64,000 nt of DNA from an uncultured Aquimarina sp. (GCA_947493035.1 CANLOW010000001.1:558001-622000), one strand, 5' to 3'. Positions 21,321 to 31,696 are shown, counted from the first letter of the stretch. Notes: generated by a model not told the origin, from the letters alone. Numbers and translations: made by a program.

Positions 21321-22865
21321 TTACTTCAGCTTAGTCAACCAACTTTTAAAAGATGTTTTTTCTTCTAAAATTCGTTCTAAATCTATAATAGCAACACGTT
21401 CTTGTTCCATGGTATCTCTATCACGGATGGTTACGGTTTTATCTTCTAACGATTGGTGATCTACTGTGATACAGAAAGGTGTCCCGTTAGCATCTTGTCG
21501 ACGGTAACGACGTCCAACAGCATCTTTTTCATCATAAGCCACGTTGAAATTCCATTTTAACTCACCAATAATTTCACGAGCTAATTCAGGTAAACCATCT
21601 TTCTTTACTAATGGCAAAATCGCTGCTTTTGTCGGCGCTAGTACCGCTGGTAATTTCAATACCGTTCTGCTACTACCATCTTCTAAAGTTTCTTCTTGTA
21701 ATGACTTAGAAAAAACAGCTAAGAACATACGATCCAAACCAACAGAAGTTTCCACTACGTAAGGCACATAATTTTCATTTAACTCATGGTCAAAATACTG
21801 TAATTTTTTTCCTGAAAACTCTTCATGAGCTTTAAGATCAAAATCAGTACGAGAGTGAATCCCTTCCAATTCCTTAAATCCGAATGGGAAATTGAATTCG
21901 ATATCAGCAGCCGCATTTGCGTAATGTGCTAACTTATCATGATCATGGAAACGATAATTTTCTTCCCCAAGACCTAAAGACATGTGCCATTTCAAACGCG
22001 TCTCTTTCCAATACTCGTAGTATTTTTGATCTTCACCCGGGCGTACAAAAAATTGCATTTCCATTTGTTCAAACTCACGCATACGGAAGATAAACTGACG
22101 TGCTACGATTTCATTACGAAACGCTTTACCTGTTTGGGCGATCCCAAAAGGTAACTTCATACGACCTGTTTTTTGTACATTCAAGAAGTTTACAAAAATT
22201 CCTTGTGCAGTCTCTGGGCGTAAATATAAATCCATTGCCGAATCTGCTGAAGCTCCTAACTTCGTCCCAAACATCAAATTAAATTGACGTACATCTGTCC
22301 AGTTTTTAGAACCCGATTCAGGACATCCAATTCCTAGTTCTTCAATTAAAGCTTTTACATCTTCTAAATCCTCTTTCTCTAAAGAAGATCCCATTCTAGC
22401 TAAAATCGCTTTATTTTCTGCAAGATATTTTACAACTCTAGGATTAGTAGTTTTGTATTGTTCCTCATCGAAATCATCTCCAAAACGTTTCTTAGCCTTA
22501 GCTATTTCTTTATTCGCTTTCTGAAGAATCTTCTCTGCATGATCTTCGATCAATACATCAGCACGGTAACGCTTTTTAGAATCCTTGTTATCAATCAATG
22601 GATCATTGAAAGCATCTACATGCCCTGAAGCTTTCCAAGTAGTAGGATGCATGAATATAGAGGCATCTAGACCTACAATATTCTCGTGCATTTGCACCAT
22701 AGATTTCCACCAATATTCACGGATATTTTTCTTTAGTTCAGCACCATTTTGACCATAGTCATACACTGCACTTAAACCATCATATATTTCACTAGAACCA
22801 AAGATGTATCCGTACTCTTTGGCATGTGATATCACTTTTTTAAAAGTATCTTCTTTTTTTGCCAT
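21321..22865 (-). CDS. glyS: Glycine--tRNA ligase (single-chain alpha2 type)
   Basis: Class II synthetase charging tRNA-Gly. Class II core motifs are clear: N-terminal 'EYGYIFGSSEIYDGLSAVYDYGQNGAELK', motif 2 region 'FRNEIVARQFIFRMREFEQMEMQFF', motif 3 'VETSVGLDRMFLAVF', and the C-terminal anticodon-binding domain (about 400-514; 'LAPTKAAILPLVKK'). Length 514 agrees with the eukaryote/archaea-like alpha2 form used by Bacteroidota instead of the alpha2beta2 form. A TATTTTTG box (22877-22870) sits only four bases from the ATG, but lacks a -33 partner. Confidence 0.95.
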   Translation of the reverse strand: MAKKEDTFKKVISHAKEYGYIFGSSEIYDGLSAVYDYGQNGAELKKNIREYWWKSMVQMHENIVGLDASIFMHPTTWKASGHVDAFNDPLIDNKDSKKRYRADVLIEDHAEKILQKANKEIAKAKKRFGDDFDEEQYKTTNPRVVKYLAENKAILARMGSSLEKEDLEDVKALIEELGIGCPESGSKNWTDVRQFNLMFGTKLGASADSAMDLYLRPETAQGIFVNFLNVQKTGRMKLPFGIAQTGKAFRNEIVARQFIFRMREFEQMEMQFFVRPGEDQKYYEYWKETRLKWHMSLGLGEENYRFHDHDKLAHYANAAADIEFNFPFGFKELEGIHSRTDFDLKAHEEFSGKKLQYFDHELNENYVPYVVETSVGLDRMFLAVFSKSLQEETLEDGSSRTVLKLPAVLAPTKAAILPLVKKDGLPELAREIIGELKWNFNVAYDEKDAVGRRYRRQDANGTPFCITVDHQSLEDKTVTIRDRDTMEQERVAIIDLERILEEKTSFKSWLTKLK

Positions 22866-22977
22866 GAAGCAAAAATAAATGATTTATATCAGTTCTTAAA
22901 TGATATCACGCACAACATGTCGGATTTTATTTTAGGCTTGTTTAACTTGAATTGTGTTTTCCTTCTCTCAATCATTA

Positions 22978-24303
22978 TTATTCTAAAACAGCTCCTGTTT
23001 CATCAATCTTAATTTGTTGCCCATCTAATAACACCCTTGCTTCAAACGATGAGGCTTCTGAGTAGCTCTCTTGCATTAATTGAATTATATCATCGTATTT
23101 AAAATCGACAACTACTTTTCCTTTTTCATTAACAAATCCCCATTTACTATTTTTCTTGAAAGCCATTGGCCCACCTGTAAATGCTTCTCCCATAAAATCA
23201 TCATATATACATTCAATGATTTGTTTTCCCTGAATATTAAAAGCTCCCCACTTTCCTTTTTCTTTACCAATAGTAATTCCTCTATTCATTTCAGTCAAGT
23301 AATCATGATTTATAGGAATTAATGCAGTGCCCTTAACATTGATATACCCCCACAAACCATTCTTTTTCACTTTCGAAATCCCATTTTCAAACGGTGTTGC
23401 ATATTCATAAACAGCAGAAATAGCTTGTTTGCCTACTCCATTAAAAAAACGGTATTGCCCGTCTTTAGTAACAATACAACGGCCTTCTTTAAATACACTT
23501 ACGAAGTCATTTGATATAGGAATAATAATATTCTCATTTAGGTCTATAATACCCCACTTATTATTTTGTTGCACTTTTATGGTTCCATTTTCAAGCCCTT
23601 CAACACTTTCATAAAGCAAAGGAATGACAACTTCTCCTTTAAAGTTTATAAAACCCGATTTACCATTTAATCTAACGGATAGCAATTCTTTAAACAAAGG
23701 AATACTACTAAGCTCATACTTATTTTCATATAGTATGCCGGTTATCGCTTTACCGTTGCTATCAATAATTCCCCATTTATATTTTTTTTCAGCTCTTAAA
23801 CTTATTGAATCTAACTTTATAATGTTATCATATACATTAGAGACAACTAACTTATTACTCCTACTGACAATACCATACTTATGGTCCTTTGCCTGTATTA
23901 TACGGTCTTTGCTTATACTTTGAAGGTCATTATAAATAGCAGGCATTATTTCCACTCCTTTTTTATCATAAAGCCCATATGATATTTCTCTATCAAAAAA
24001 ACCGCTAGATATATGTTTTTCAACACGTATAAGATCACTTGAAAAAAAACTCATCCCATCATAGGCTATTGGAATTATCTCTTTGCCTTTAGCATTTACA
24101 GCTCCATATTTTTTTTCGAGATACACCGCTGCAAAATCATCTTCCATTGGCGAAACCTGATCATATTTAGGCGGAATTACAACTTCTCCATTAGCATTAG
24201 AAAAACCATATTTCCCTTGACTTTCGATTATCTTTAAGGCTGAATCTTGACCGAAAAAATAAGTTGAAATCAATATAAAAACTATAATATGTATACTTTT
24301 CAT
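22978..24303 (-). CDS. Exported WG-repeat protein
   Basis: Signal peptide (MKSIHIIVFILISTYFFG), then about twelve WG beta-repeats of roughly 30 residues covering the whole protein, each with a 'kwGfin.kGk.viP..Yd' pattern (examples: 'GKYGFSNANGEVVIPPKYD', 'NKWGIIDLNENIIIPISND', 'SKWGFVNEKGKVVVDFKYD'). WG proteins are thought to be binding scaffolds; no ligand is known for this one. The adjacent coiled-coil protein gene is on the same strand 51 bases upstream and may be co-transcribed. Confidence 0.85.
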   Translation of the reverse strand: MKSIHIIVFILISTYFFGQDSALKIIESQGKYGFSNANGEVVIPPKYDQVSPMEDDFAAVYLEKKYGAVNAKGKEIIPIAYDGMSFFSSDLIRVEKHISSGFFDREISYGLYDKKGVEIMPAIYNDLQSISKDRIIQAKDHKYGIVSRSNKLVVSNVYDNIIKLDSISLRAEKKYKWGIIDSNGKAITGILYENKYELSSIPLFKELLSVRLNGKSGFINFKGEVVIPLLYESVEGLENGTIKVQQNNKWGIIDLNENIIIPISNDFVSVFKEGRCIVTKDGQYRFFNGVGKQAISAVYEYATPFENGISKVKKNGLWGYINVKGTALIPINHDYLTEMNRGITIGKEKGKWGAFNIQGKQIIECIYDDFMGEAFTGGPMAFKKNSKWGFVNEKGKVVVDFKYDDIIQLMQESYSEASSFEARVLLDGQQIKIDETGAVLE

Positions 24304-24354
24304 AAATCAACTTAAACAAAATGATTACCGAATTGAAAACAATGTAGATGCTTA

Positions 24355-25266
24355 TTAAAACAACTCAAATTCAGAAAGGCCAACTTGGCGGTGATTATAA
24401 TAAAGCTCTACTTTATAAATACCAGTCATAATTTCTTTCTTGCCAACCTCTACAATAAAACATGCTTTCCCTTCTTTATTAGCATATTCTATACTTTTCT
24501 TATCACTGTAATACACGACCCCTTTAGTAGTTTCAATTTCTAAAGGTACTCCTATCATTTTTCCTTTAGGGTTCTTTACTTTCAAATACATCATCATATT
24601 AGAAATCTCTTCTGCATCTGATACCACCGAAAAACAAACCCTAACTTGATCTGCTCTTTTAGCTTTATCCGTCAAGAATTTTTTTCCATTATTTTTTACT
24701 CGTAAAGCTTCTGACTCAATCCTATTTACAGACACCTTATGTTCTGCTTTATATTTCTTTAGAATTTCTTTATTCTGATTGACAATAGAAGCTAAGCGCG
24801 TATTCTCTTCTTTTAAGATTGCTGTAAGATCATTAGCTTGATCTAATGCAATATTACTTTCTGATAGGCTATCTTTAATTTCTACATTAATGGTTAACAA
24901 ACTATCATTAAGATGTAATAGTCTAAATTTTTCAGCTTTTAGTAACTCAACTTGTTTTCGATATCGAAGTAACGAACGTACTTCTGGGTTTTGGTCTAAC
25001 TCTAATTCTTTCCTTAATAGCTCTAATTTATTTTTAGTCTCTTTAAGAATTTTACGCATTTGTTCATTTTCAAAAGAAACACTGTCATATTTGACGATCA
25101 ACTCCGATAATTCATTTTTAATCGTTGTCTTTTCTTTCTCCAATTCACCAACAACTGCTTGATCTGATTTATAGTCTTGATAAGTAAACACACCAAGAAT
25201 AACTAATAAACTAGCTAAAACGATAGATAAAACTACGAAGAGTGTATTGCTTTTTCTTAAATTCAT
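24355..25266 (-). CDS. Membrane-anchored coiled-coil protein of unknown function
   Basis: I do not recognise a named family. One N-terminal membrane helix (FVVLSIVLASLLVILGVFTY), a long heptad-rich coiled coil (about 35-185, 'LEKEKTTIKNELSELIVKYD' onward), then a compact C-terminal beta-rich domain (about 200-303, 'VRVCFSVVSDAEEISNMMMY'). This layout recurs in Flavobacteriia as hypothetical proteins. ATG 25266 (MNLRKSN) or 25272 (MIMNLRK) are both possible starts. It lies just upstream of the WG-repeat gene and divergent from comF. Confidence 0.75.
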   Translation of the reverse strand: MNLRKSNTLFVVLSIVLASLLVILGVFTYQDYKSDQAVVGELEKEKTTIKNELSELIVKYDSVSFENEQMRKILKETKNKLELLRKELELDQNPEVRSLLRYRKQVELLKAEKFRLLHLNDSLLTINVEIKDSLSESNIALDQANDLTAILKEENTRLASIVNQNKEILKKYKAEHKVSVNRIESEALRVKNNGKKFLTDKAKRADQVRVCFSVVSDAEEISNMMMYLKVKNPKGKMIGVPLEIETTKGVVYYSDKKSIEYANKEGKACFIVEVGKKEIMTGIYKVELYYNHRQVGLSEFELF

Positions 25267-25328
25267 AATCATCAAATAGCGTTTGAGCTTTGGCTATTGT
25301 ATTTATTTTGGTAATATAAAAATTTCAA

Positions 25329-26009
25329 ATGGGTTTACTACAGCTAATACTTCCCAAAAGATGTTACACTTGTGAAATCATTCTTGCTGATGGTGAATTT
25401 CAACTTTGCACGAAATGTAGACATAGCCTACCCATATTAACGGATACAACACTGCAATATTATATAACAAAGTGTAAGCTAGAACTAAAACAGCTTGTTC
25501 ATTTCAATGTATTCCTCTTATATGAAAAGCACAATATCGTACAAGAATTGATTCATAAATTAAAATACAAACACTATCGCCATATCGGAAAGACAATTGC
25601 AAGTTGGCAACTAAACTCACTTCAATCAATGCATAAGAGGCACCCGATCGACCTTGTAATTCCTATACCGATCCATCAAAAAAGATTAAAACAAAGAGGT
25701 TATAATCAACTCGACACCTACGGAGAAGCTATTTCTAAAGGTTTAGATATTCCTTTCGAAAAAAATATCTTACTTAAAACCAAACATCATAAAAGGCTAG
25801 CGCTTATCAACAACAAAGAAAGAGGACATCATATCAAAAACAGCTTTAAGGTTACTAATTCGTCACAATTAGAAGGAAAACATGTTCTTATTCTGGATGA
25901 TATCATTACCACTGGGAGTACTATTAATGAAGCTATTTCTTATTTTTCATCCATTAAAAATTGTAAAATAAGTGTGGCTTGTATGGCTTTAACCAAACCA
26001 GAAGATTGA
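25329..26009 (+). CDS. comF: ComF family phosphoribosyltransferase-like protein
   Basis: Member of the ComF/GntX family linked to DNA uptake. An N-terminal four-Cys zinc-ribbon-like part ('CYTCEIILADGEFQLCTKC') is followed by a type I PRTase domain with the PRPP loop 'VLILDDIITTGSTINEA' near residue 190. 'VIPIPIHQKRLKQRGYNQLD' is the family's conserved middle motif. Length 226 is normal. It is four bases from the next reading frame and probably shares a transcript with the lipoprotein gene. Confidence 0.9.
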   Translation: MGLLQLILPKRCYTCEIILADGEFQLCTKCRHSLPILTDTTLQYYITKCKLELKQLVHFNVFLLYEKHNIVQELIHKLKYKHYRHIGKTIASWQLNSLQSMHKRHPIDLVIPIPIHQKRLKQRGYNQLDTYGEAISKGLDIPFEKNILLKTKHHKRLALINNKERGHHIKNSFKVTNSSQLEGKHVLILDDIITTGSTINEAISYFSSIKNCKISVACMALTKPED

Positions 26010-26052
26010 TGAATTGAGTAGGTTTCCCTTTCTTTGCAAACAAAAAACTATT

Positions 26053-27678
26053 ATGAGGCTATTAAAACGTTTTGTTACGATCTCTACTATTATGCTTACC
26101 ATTTTGAGTTGTGCAAAACGTGGTTCGATTACTGGTGGGCCAAAAGATGAAACGCCTCCTCAATTTGTCCGTAGTTTTCCTCCTAATTTTTCTACAAATT
26201 TTAAAAGCCAAGAGGTTAAAATTTATTTTGATGAATTGATCACTTTAGATAAGCCAGATCGTCAAATCATCGTTTCTCCACCGATGAAAAACAAACCCGA
26301 AATTACTCCTTTGACTGGAGCCAGAAAATATGTCAAAATAAAATTTAAAGATACCCTAGCACCAAGCACTACTTATACTATTAATTTTGGATCGAGTGTT
26401 ATTGATTACAATGAAAAAAATCCTTTTTCCTTTTTTCAGTATGTATTTAGCACCGGAAACGAACTTGACTCTTTAAGCTTTCGAGGGACTGTAGTAGATT
26501 CTTTTAAAAAAGAAACGGACGAAAACATCTCTGTTTTCTTGTATGAAAAAAACGAAACATTTAACGATTCTATCATTTACAAATCAGCGCCAAGATATGT
26601 TGCTAGTACTTTAGATAGCACTTTATTTCAGTTTCAAAACTTAAAAGCTGGTAAATATCACTTAGTAGCTGTAAAAGATCAAAATAGTAATTATGTATTC
26701 GACCCAAAACAAGATCAAATTGCATTTGCTCCAGAAACCATAACAATTCCTAATGATTCTATTATAGACCTACGATTATTTAAAGAAAAAATATCCTTCA
26801 AATTATCCAGAGCTAAACAAACTTCGAAATACGGTTTCGAAATAGGGTATTTTGGAGAAATCGATACTACAGACCTTAATATCAAACCTATTGTAGAAGG
26901 CCAAACAATGCAATCCATATACTACAAGATGGCAGAAAAAGATACGCTAAAAGTATTTGCCACACCTTTCGTAGAACAAGATTCTCTATTGTTTCATATT
27001 AAAAACAATCTTGTTAATGACACCTTAGTATCGCGTTATAAAGATCAATACTTAGATTCTTTAAAAATTGATCGAATTAATAAGAAAAACACATTACGTA
27101 TTGAAGAAGCTATTCTCCTTTCGGCAAATACTCCTATTCAAAAAGTAGATTTAGAAAAAATAAAATTGATCGACCAAGATTCTGTTGCTGTTCCTTTCCA
27201 TCAGAAACTAGATTCTTATAAAAATACCGTAGCATTTGATTTTAACAAAACAGAAGGGAATTCATACAAAATGACATTATTACCAAAGGCTATTGAAGAT
27301 TTTATAGGTCAAATAAATGACACCTTGCAGTTTAATTTTAAAACAGGGGTGAAAGCCGATTTTGGAAATCTTTCACTGACCATCAATGGAGGGGATACTC
27401 CAATTATCGTAGAATTAACAAAAAATAAAACGATTACTTACCAAAAGGTATTACCAAAAAACAAAAATACAATTGACTTTAATGATATAGACCCTGGTAA
27501 ATATGATATCCGACTTATTCTTGATAAGAATGAGAATGGAATTTGGGATACGGGGAATTATTTAAAGAAAATTCAACCTGAAAAAACATACTTTCATTCA
27601 GAAACTATTCATTTAAGAGCTAATTGGGACGTACAACAAACAATTATGATACCTCAATCTTTATTAGAGAAACCTTAA
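26053..27678 (+). CDS. Ig-like (Big_5) domain lipoprotein
   Basis: Likely envelope lipoprotein. The start is placed at ATG 26053, since it opens a lipoprotein signal (MRLLKRFVTISTIMLTILSC, lipobox Cys near 20); the frame itself extends upstream to a TTG at 26014. An N-terminal Big_5 Ig-like domain (about 35-130; 'DETPPQFVRSFPPNFSTNF', 'KIYFDELITLDKP', 'PSTTYTINFGSSVIDYNEKNP') is followed by more beta-sandwich repeats, including late 'GKYDIRLILDKNENGIWDTGNY'. The family is common in Bacteroidota with unknown function. Comes 43 bases after comF. Confidence 0.85.
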   Translation: MRLLKRFVTISTIMLTILSCAKRGSITGGPKDETPPQFVRSFPPNFSTNFKSQEVKIYFDELITLDKPDRQIIVSPPMKNKPEITPLTGARKYVKIKFKDTLAPSTTYTINFGSSVIDYNEKNPFSFFQYVFSTGNELDSLSFRGTVVDSFKKETDENISVFLYEKNETFNDSIIYKSAPRYVASTLDSTLFQFQNLKAGKYHLVAVKDQNSNYVFDPKQDQIAFAPETITIPNDSIIDLRLFKEKISFKLSRAKQTSKYGFEIGYFGEIDTTDLNIKPIVEGQTMQSIYYKMAEKDTLKVFATPFVEQDSLLFHIKNNLVNDTLVSRYKDQYLDSLKIDRINKKNTLRIEEAILLSANTPIQKVDLEKIKLIDQDSVAVPFHQKLDSYKNTVAFDFNKTEGNSYKMTLLPKAIEDFIGQINDTLQFNFKTGVKADFGNLSLTINGGDTPIIVELTKNKTITYQKVLPKNKNTIDFNDIDPGKYDIRLILDKNENGIWDTGNYLKKIQPEKTYFHSETIHLRANWDVQQTIMIPQSLLEKP

Positions 27679-27815
27679 TTCTTAGAGTTTTTCGTAAATT
27701 TCAGGCAAACAGAAACTTAAAATTAACAGCTAATTAATATATAATTAAGCATTTAGCAACTTATTTAAATTTTCATTAGCCTAGATTTACATTCTTATAA
27801 ACTAACCAAAAGTTC

Positions 27816-28664
27816 ATGAAAAAGCGTTCTGTAGATGTCGTAATAATATCAGATGTACACTTAGGTACTTATGGTTGTCATGCTAAAGAATTGCTTCGCT
27901 ACCTAAAGTCTATTCAACCCAAAAAAGTTATTTTGAATGGTGACATCATCGATATTTGGCAATTCAAAAAAAGATACTGGCCAAAATCTCACATGAAGAT
28001 CATCAAACACCTCATGGGATTAATTACCAAAGGTGTTCAAGTGCATTATATCACAGGAAATCATGATGAAATGCTTCGCAAGTTTGTCGGTTTTAATCTA
28101 GGGACGTTTGAAATAGTAAACAAAGTAATGCTTGATGTAGATGGAAAAAAGGCATGGTGCTTTCATGGAGATGTATTCGATGTTACGATGCAACACTCTA
28201 AATGGTTAGCGAAATTAGGAGCAATAGGATACGATACACTTATTCTAATCAATAGAACAATTAATTACCTAATGGCATTAATGGGAAAAGGCCCTATTTC
28301 AATGTCTAAAAAGATAAAAAATAGTGTCAAATCAGCTGTAAAATTTATCAATGATTTTGAAATAACTGCTGCTGAAATCGCTATCGACAACAAATATGAC
28401 TATGTAGTTTGTGGACATATTCATCAACCTGTAATGAGAGAAATCCAAACAAGCGCTGGCAAGGTAATGTATCTAAATTCTGGTGATTGGATAGAAAATC
28501 TAACCGCTTTAGAATATAATGAGGGAAAATGGAGTTTATATCATTACTATGAAGACACCACCGTATCGCACGAAAATGATGATAAGCACAGCATCGAAGA
28601 TAACCTCCCTGAAACTTCAGAATTGTTTGAAGATTTACTTCAAGAATTTCAAATAAAAGGGTAA
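27816..28664 (+). CDS. LpxH-like UDP-2,3-diacylglucosamine diphosphatase / metallophosphoesterase
   Basis: Calcineurin-type phosphoesterase, probably acting on lipid A precursor or a related pyrophosphate. Metal motifs in order: 'ISDVHLGTYG' (D-x-H), 'ILNGDIIDIW' (GD), 'HYITGNHDEM' (GNHD), 'HGDVFD' and 'VCGHIHQP' (GHxH). At 282 residues it is longer than E. coli LpxH and resembles the LpxH/LpxH2-type of Bacteroidota. It ends two bases before the glycosyltransferase gene, so the two are an operon and may serve one envelope pathway. Confidence 0.85.
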   Translation: MKKRSVDVVIISDVHLGTYGCHAKELLRYLKSIQPKKVILNGDIIDIWQFKKRYWPKSHMKIIKHLMGLITKGVQVHYITGNHDEMLRKFVGFNLGTFEIVNKVMLDVDGKKAWCFHGDVFDVTMQHSKWLAKLGAIGYDTLILINRTINYLMALMGKGPISMSKKIKNSVKSAVKFINDFEITAAEIAIDNKYDYVVCGHIHQPVMREIQTSAGKVMYLNSGDWIENLTALEYNEGKWSLYHYYEDTTVSHENDDKHSIEDNLPETSELFEDLLQEFQIKG

Positions 28665-28666
28665 TT

Positions 28667-29686
28667 ATGAAAGTTCTATACGCCATCCAGGGAACTGGAA
28701 ACGGTCACCTTAGCCGAGCCCGCGCCATTATTCCTATTCTAGAATCTCATAAAGTCGACTTAGACTTATTAGTTAGTGGTATTCAAGCAGATGTATCACT
28801 ACCTTATCCTTTAAAATATAAGTTTAATGGGTTGAGTTTTATATTCGGAAAAAAAGGAGGAGTTGATTTCTGGAAAACTATTTCTAAAGCAAAACCTTTT
28901 AAGCTCTTACGAGAAGTAAACAAACTCCCTGTAGAAGATTACGATCTTATTATAAATGACTTTGAACCTGTTTCTGCTTGGGCTTCTAAATTAAAAAAAA
29001 TTCCTTGTGTCAGCTTTAGTCACCAAGCTGCTGTTATAGATAAAAATGCCCCCAAGCCAGAATCTAAAAATACTATTGGTTCATTTATTTTAAATAAATA
29101 TGCCCCTACACAGAAGCAGTTCGGGTTACATTTCGAACGCTATAGCAAAGAAATTTATACTCCTATCATAAGGGATGAAATTAGATATGCATCTGTAGAA
29201 AACAAAGATCATTATACTGTTTACCTACCCTCTTATAGCAATCATAAAATAGTCGAAATCCTTTCAAATTTTCCATCTGTAACTTGGGAAGTATTTTCTA
29301 AACACTGTAAGGAAAAGAGTCTTCACAATAACCACATTCATATTTCTCCGGTTAATAATGAATCTTTTATAAATAGTATGCTAAGCTGTAAAGGAGTGCT
29401 TTGCGGAGCAGGATTCGAAACCCCAGCCGAAGTACTATTCTTAGAAAAGAAATTATTGGTTATCCCAATGAGTGGACAATACGAGCAGCAGTGTAATGCA
29501 GCTGCTTTAGAAAAAATAGGAGTTCCTGTGATACATCAATTTAGCACAAAAACAATTCCTAAAATTGAACAATGGCTACAGGATAAACAGAAAATTACAG
29601 TTGATTATAAAGATGAAGTGAACACAATCGTCAAAGAGATTCTTCACTGGGGAATGAAACAGAAATCTGAAAATATTTCTTTATAG
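28667..29686 (+). CDS. GT-B fold glycosyltransferase (MurG/UGT-like; MJ1255/VC2487 type)
   Basis: N terminus 'MKVLYAIQGTGNGHLSRARAI' is the sugar-donor GT-B entry with the 'GNGH..R' loop. The C-terminal donor domain contains 'GVLCGAGFETPAEVLFLEKKLLVIPM' (about 240-265) and 'GQYEQQCNAAALEKIGVPV', the pattern that contacts the nucleotide-sugar in MurG and UGT proteins. It is translationally close-coupled to the LpxH-like gene, so a glycolipid or envelope sugar is a reasonable target. The substrate is not predictable from sequence. Confidence 0.8.
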   Translation: MKVLYAIQGTGNGHLSRARAIIPILESHKVDLDLLVSGIQADVSLPYPLKYKFNGLSFIFGKKGGVDFWKTISKAKPFKLLREVNKLPVEDYDLIINDFEPVSAWASKLKKIPCVSFSHQAAVIDKNAPKPESKNTIGSFILNKYAPTQKQFGLHFERYSKEIYTPIIRDEIRYASVENKDHYTVYLPSYSNHKIVEILSNFPSVTWEVFSKHCKEKSLHNNHIHISPVNNESFINSMLSCKGVLCGAGFETPAEVLFLEKKLLVIPMSGQYEQQCNAAALEKIGVPVIHQFSTKTIPKIEQWLQDKQKITVDYKDEVNTIVKEILHWGMKQKSENISL

Positions 29687-29697
29687 AATAAAGAAAA

Positions 29698-29760
29698 GAG
29701 AGCATAAAAAAGAGATTTTCTTTAAGACACAGTAGTCTATTTTCTCTTATTTATACTCTC
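29698..29760. terminator. Imperfect hairpin between convergent genes, possible shared terminator
   Basis: A long imperfect stem joins GAGAG.ATAAA.AAGAGA (29698-29715) to its complement (29743-29760). It lies between the convergent glycosyltransferase and accC stops and could stop transcription from both sides. There is no clean T-run. Confidence 0.45.
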
Positions 29761-29785
29761 TCATCTATTATTTTGAAAAACTTTT

Positions 29786-31123
29786 TTATTCCATCTCGAA
29801 ATCCTCCATAAACTTCGTAGTGTAGTCTCCTGACACGTAGTCTGGATGTTCCATTAACTGTCTATGAAAAGGAATTGATGTTTTAATTCCTTCAATGATA
29901 AATTCATCTAAAGCTCGTTTCATTTTATTGATTGCTTCTTCTCTAGATTGAGCAGTTGTAATCAATTTTGCAATCATCGAATCATAATTTGGAGGAATTG
30001 CATACCCACTGTAAACATGAGTATCAACACGTACTCCATGACCTCCAGGAAGGTGTAAATTTGTAATCTTACCCGGAGAAGGACGGAATCCATGATATGG
30101 ATCCTCGGCATTAATACGACATTCGATAGAATGCAATTCTGGATAATAATTCTTACCTGATATTGGTTCTCCAGCTGCAACTTTAATTTGCTCACGAATC
30201 AAGTCATAGTTAACCACTTCTTCGGTGATCGGATGCTCTACCTGAATACGTGTATTCATTTCCATAAAGTAGAAGTTACGATGTTTATCCACTAAGAATT
30301 CTACCGTACCTGCACCTTCGTACTTGATATATTCAGCAGCAAGAACTGCCGATTTCCCCATCGCTTCACGCAATTCATCTGTCATAAATGGCGAAGGAGT
30401 TTCTTCTGTTAATTTTTGGTGACGACGTTGTACTGAACAATCTCGCTCAGATAAGTGACATGCTTTCCCTGTTTGATCTCCTACAACTTGAATTTCTATA
30501 TGGCGCGGCTCTTCAATTAGCTTTTCCATATACATTCCATCATTACCAAAAGCTGCTTTAGACTCAGCACGGGCACTATCCCAAGCTGGCTCTAAATCTT
30601 CTGGCTTCCATACAGCACGCATTCCACGACCACCACCACCAGCAGTAGCTTTTAGCATAACAGGATATCCCATATCTGCTGCAATTTGAGTCGCTTCCTC
30701 AATACTTCCTAAAATTCCTTCTGAACCTGGTACCGTTGGTACACCAGCCTCTTTCATCGTAGCTTTAGCAGTAGCCTTGTCTCCCATTCGGTTGATCATT
30801 TCGGCACTAGCTCCAATAAATTTTATTTCATGTTCTTCACAAATCTGAGAAAACTTAGCATTCTCAGACAAGAAACCATATCCTGGGTGTATTGCATCAG
30901 CATTAGTAATCTCTGCAGCTGCAATAATATTTGACATTTTCAAATACGAATCTGGACTAGGCGCTGGACCTATACATACAGCTTCGTCAGCAAAACGCAC
31001 ATGTAGACTATCTGCATCAGCAGTAGAATATACAGCTACCGTTTTTATCCCCATCTCTTTACAAGTACGGATAATACGTAGGGCAATCTCTCCCCTATTA
31101 GCAATCAATATTTTCTTAAACAT
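29786..31123 (-). CDS. accC: Biotin carboxylase subunit of acetyl-CoA carboxylase
   Basis: ATP-dependent carboxylation of the biotin on AccB, the first step of malonyl-CoA synthesis. ATP-grasp enzyme, 445 residues. Motifs: N-terminal '[24 protein letters not shown]', Gly-rich loop '[15 protein letters not shown]', '[13 protein letters not shown]', '[17 protein letters not shown]' and 'ECRINAEDP'. It is the third gene of fabH-accB-accC on the minus strand, 53 bases after accB. Very similar paralogues serve pyruvate or propionyl-CoA carboxylase, but the neighbouring fabH supports the fatty-acid role. Confidence 0.95.
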   Translation of the reverse strand: MFKKILIANRGEIALRIIRTCKEMGIKTVAVYSTADADSLHVRFADEAVCIGPAPSPDSYLKMSNIIAAAEITNADAIHPGYGFLSENAKFSQICEEHEIKFIGASAEMINRMGDKATAKATMKEAGVPTVPGSEGILGSIEEATQIAADMGYPVMLKATAGGGGRGMRAVWKPEDLEPAWDSARAESKAAFGNDGMYMEKLIEEPRHIEIQVVGDQTGKACHLSERDCSVQRRHQKLTEETPSPFMTDELREAMGKSAVLAAEYIKYEGAGTVEFLVDKHRNFYFMEMNTRIQVEHPITEEVVNYDLIREQIKVAAGEPISGKNYYPELHSIECRINAEDPYHGFRPSPGKITNLHLPGGHGVRVDTHVYSGYAIPPNYDSMIAKLITTAQSREEAINKMKRALDEFIIEGIKTSIPFHRQLMEHPDYVSGDYTTKFMEDFEME

Positions 31124-31176
31124 CTTTTCGAAAATTAGTTAAACTATAGTATCCTCGGATACCTTGCGTTTATTGC

Positions 31177-31668
31177 CTAAGCAGGATCTACCAAAAATAA
31201 TGGTTGGTCAAACTCTACAGGAGAAGCGTCATCAACCAATACTTTTACAACCTTACCTGAAACTTCACTTTCAATTTCGTTGAAAAGCTTCATTGCCTCT
31301 ATCACACATACCACATCTCCTGGCTTTATCTCTGTTCCAACTTCAGCGAAGTTTGGTTTGTCTGGAGATGGTTTTCTATAAAAAGTTCCGATAATCGGAG
31401 ACTTCACTGTGATATATTTAGAATCTTCCGACTCAGCTGCTGGCGTATTAGCAACTGGAGCTGCAGGTGCCGCTTCAAGAGCAGGAGCTGCCGCTTGAAC
31501 AGGAGCTACTGCTGCAGGTGCCGCTTGCACTTGCTGAATAATTGTTTCTTTAACTTCACCACTACCTGTTTTGATAGTAATTTTAACATCATCATACTCT
31601 AAGTTTACTTCGCTAGCACCAGACTTAGCTACAAACTTGATTAGATTCTGAATTTCCTTTAAATCCAT
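31177..31668 (-). CDS. accB: Biotin carboxyl carrier protein of acetyl-CoA carboxylase
   Basis: Carries biotin for acetyl-CoA carboxylase. The N-terminal segment 'DLKEIQNLIKFVAKSGASEVNLE' and an Ala/Pro-rich flexible linker (about 50-80) precede the biotinyl domain with 'VIEAMKLFNEIE'; the Lys of EAMK is the biotinylation site near residue 128. The 'PIIGTFYRKPSPDKPNFAEVG' thumb is typical of AccB. Length 163. Confidence 0.95.
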   Translation of the reverse strand: MDLKEIQNLIKFVAKSGASEVNLEYDDVKITIKTGSGEVKETIIQQVQAAPAAVAPVQAAAPALEAAPAAPVANTPAAESEDSKYITVKSPIIGTFYRKPSPDKPNFAEVGTEIKPGDVVCVIEAMKLFNEIESEVSGKVVKVLVDDASPVEFDQPLFLVDPA

Positions 31669-31696
31669 AGTAAAGTGTTATTATAAAATAGTATTG

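Noticed and set aside
22863..22877. Possible leaderless glyS transcript (TATTTTTG four bases from ATG)
   Set aside because: No TTG box at the right distance; AT-rich matches to TAnnTTTG are common.
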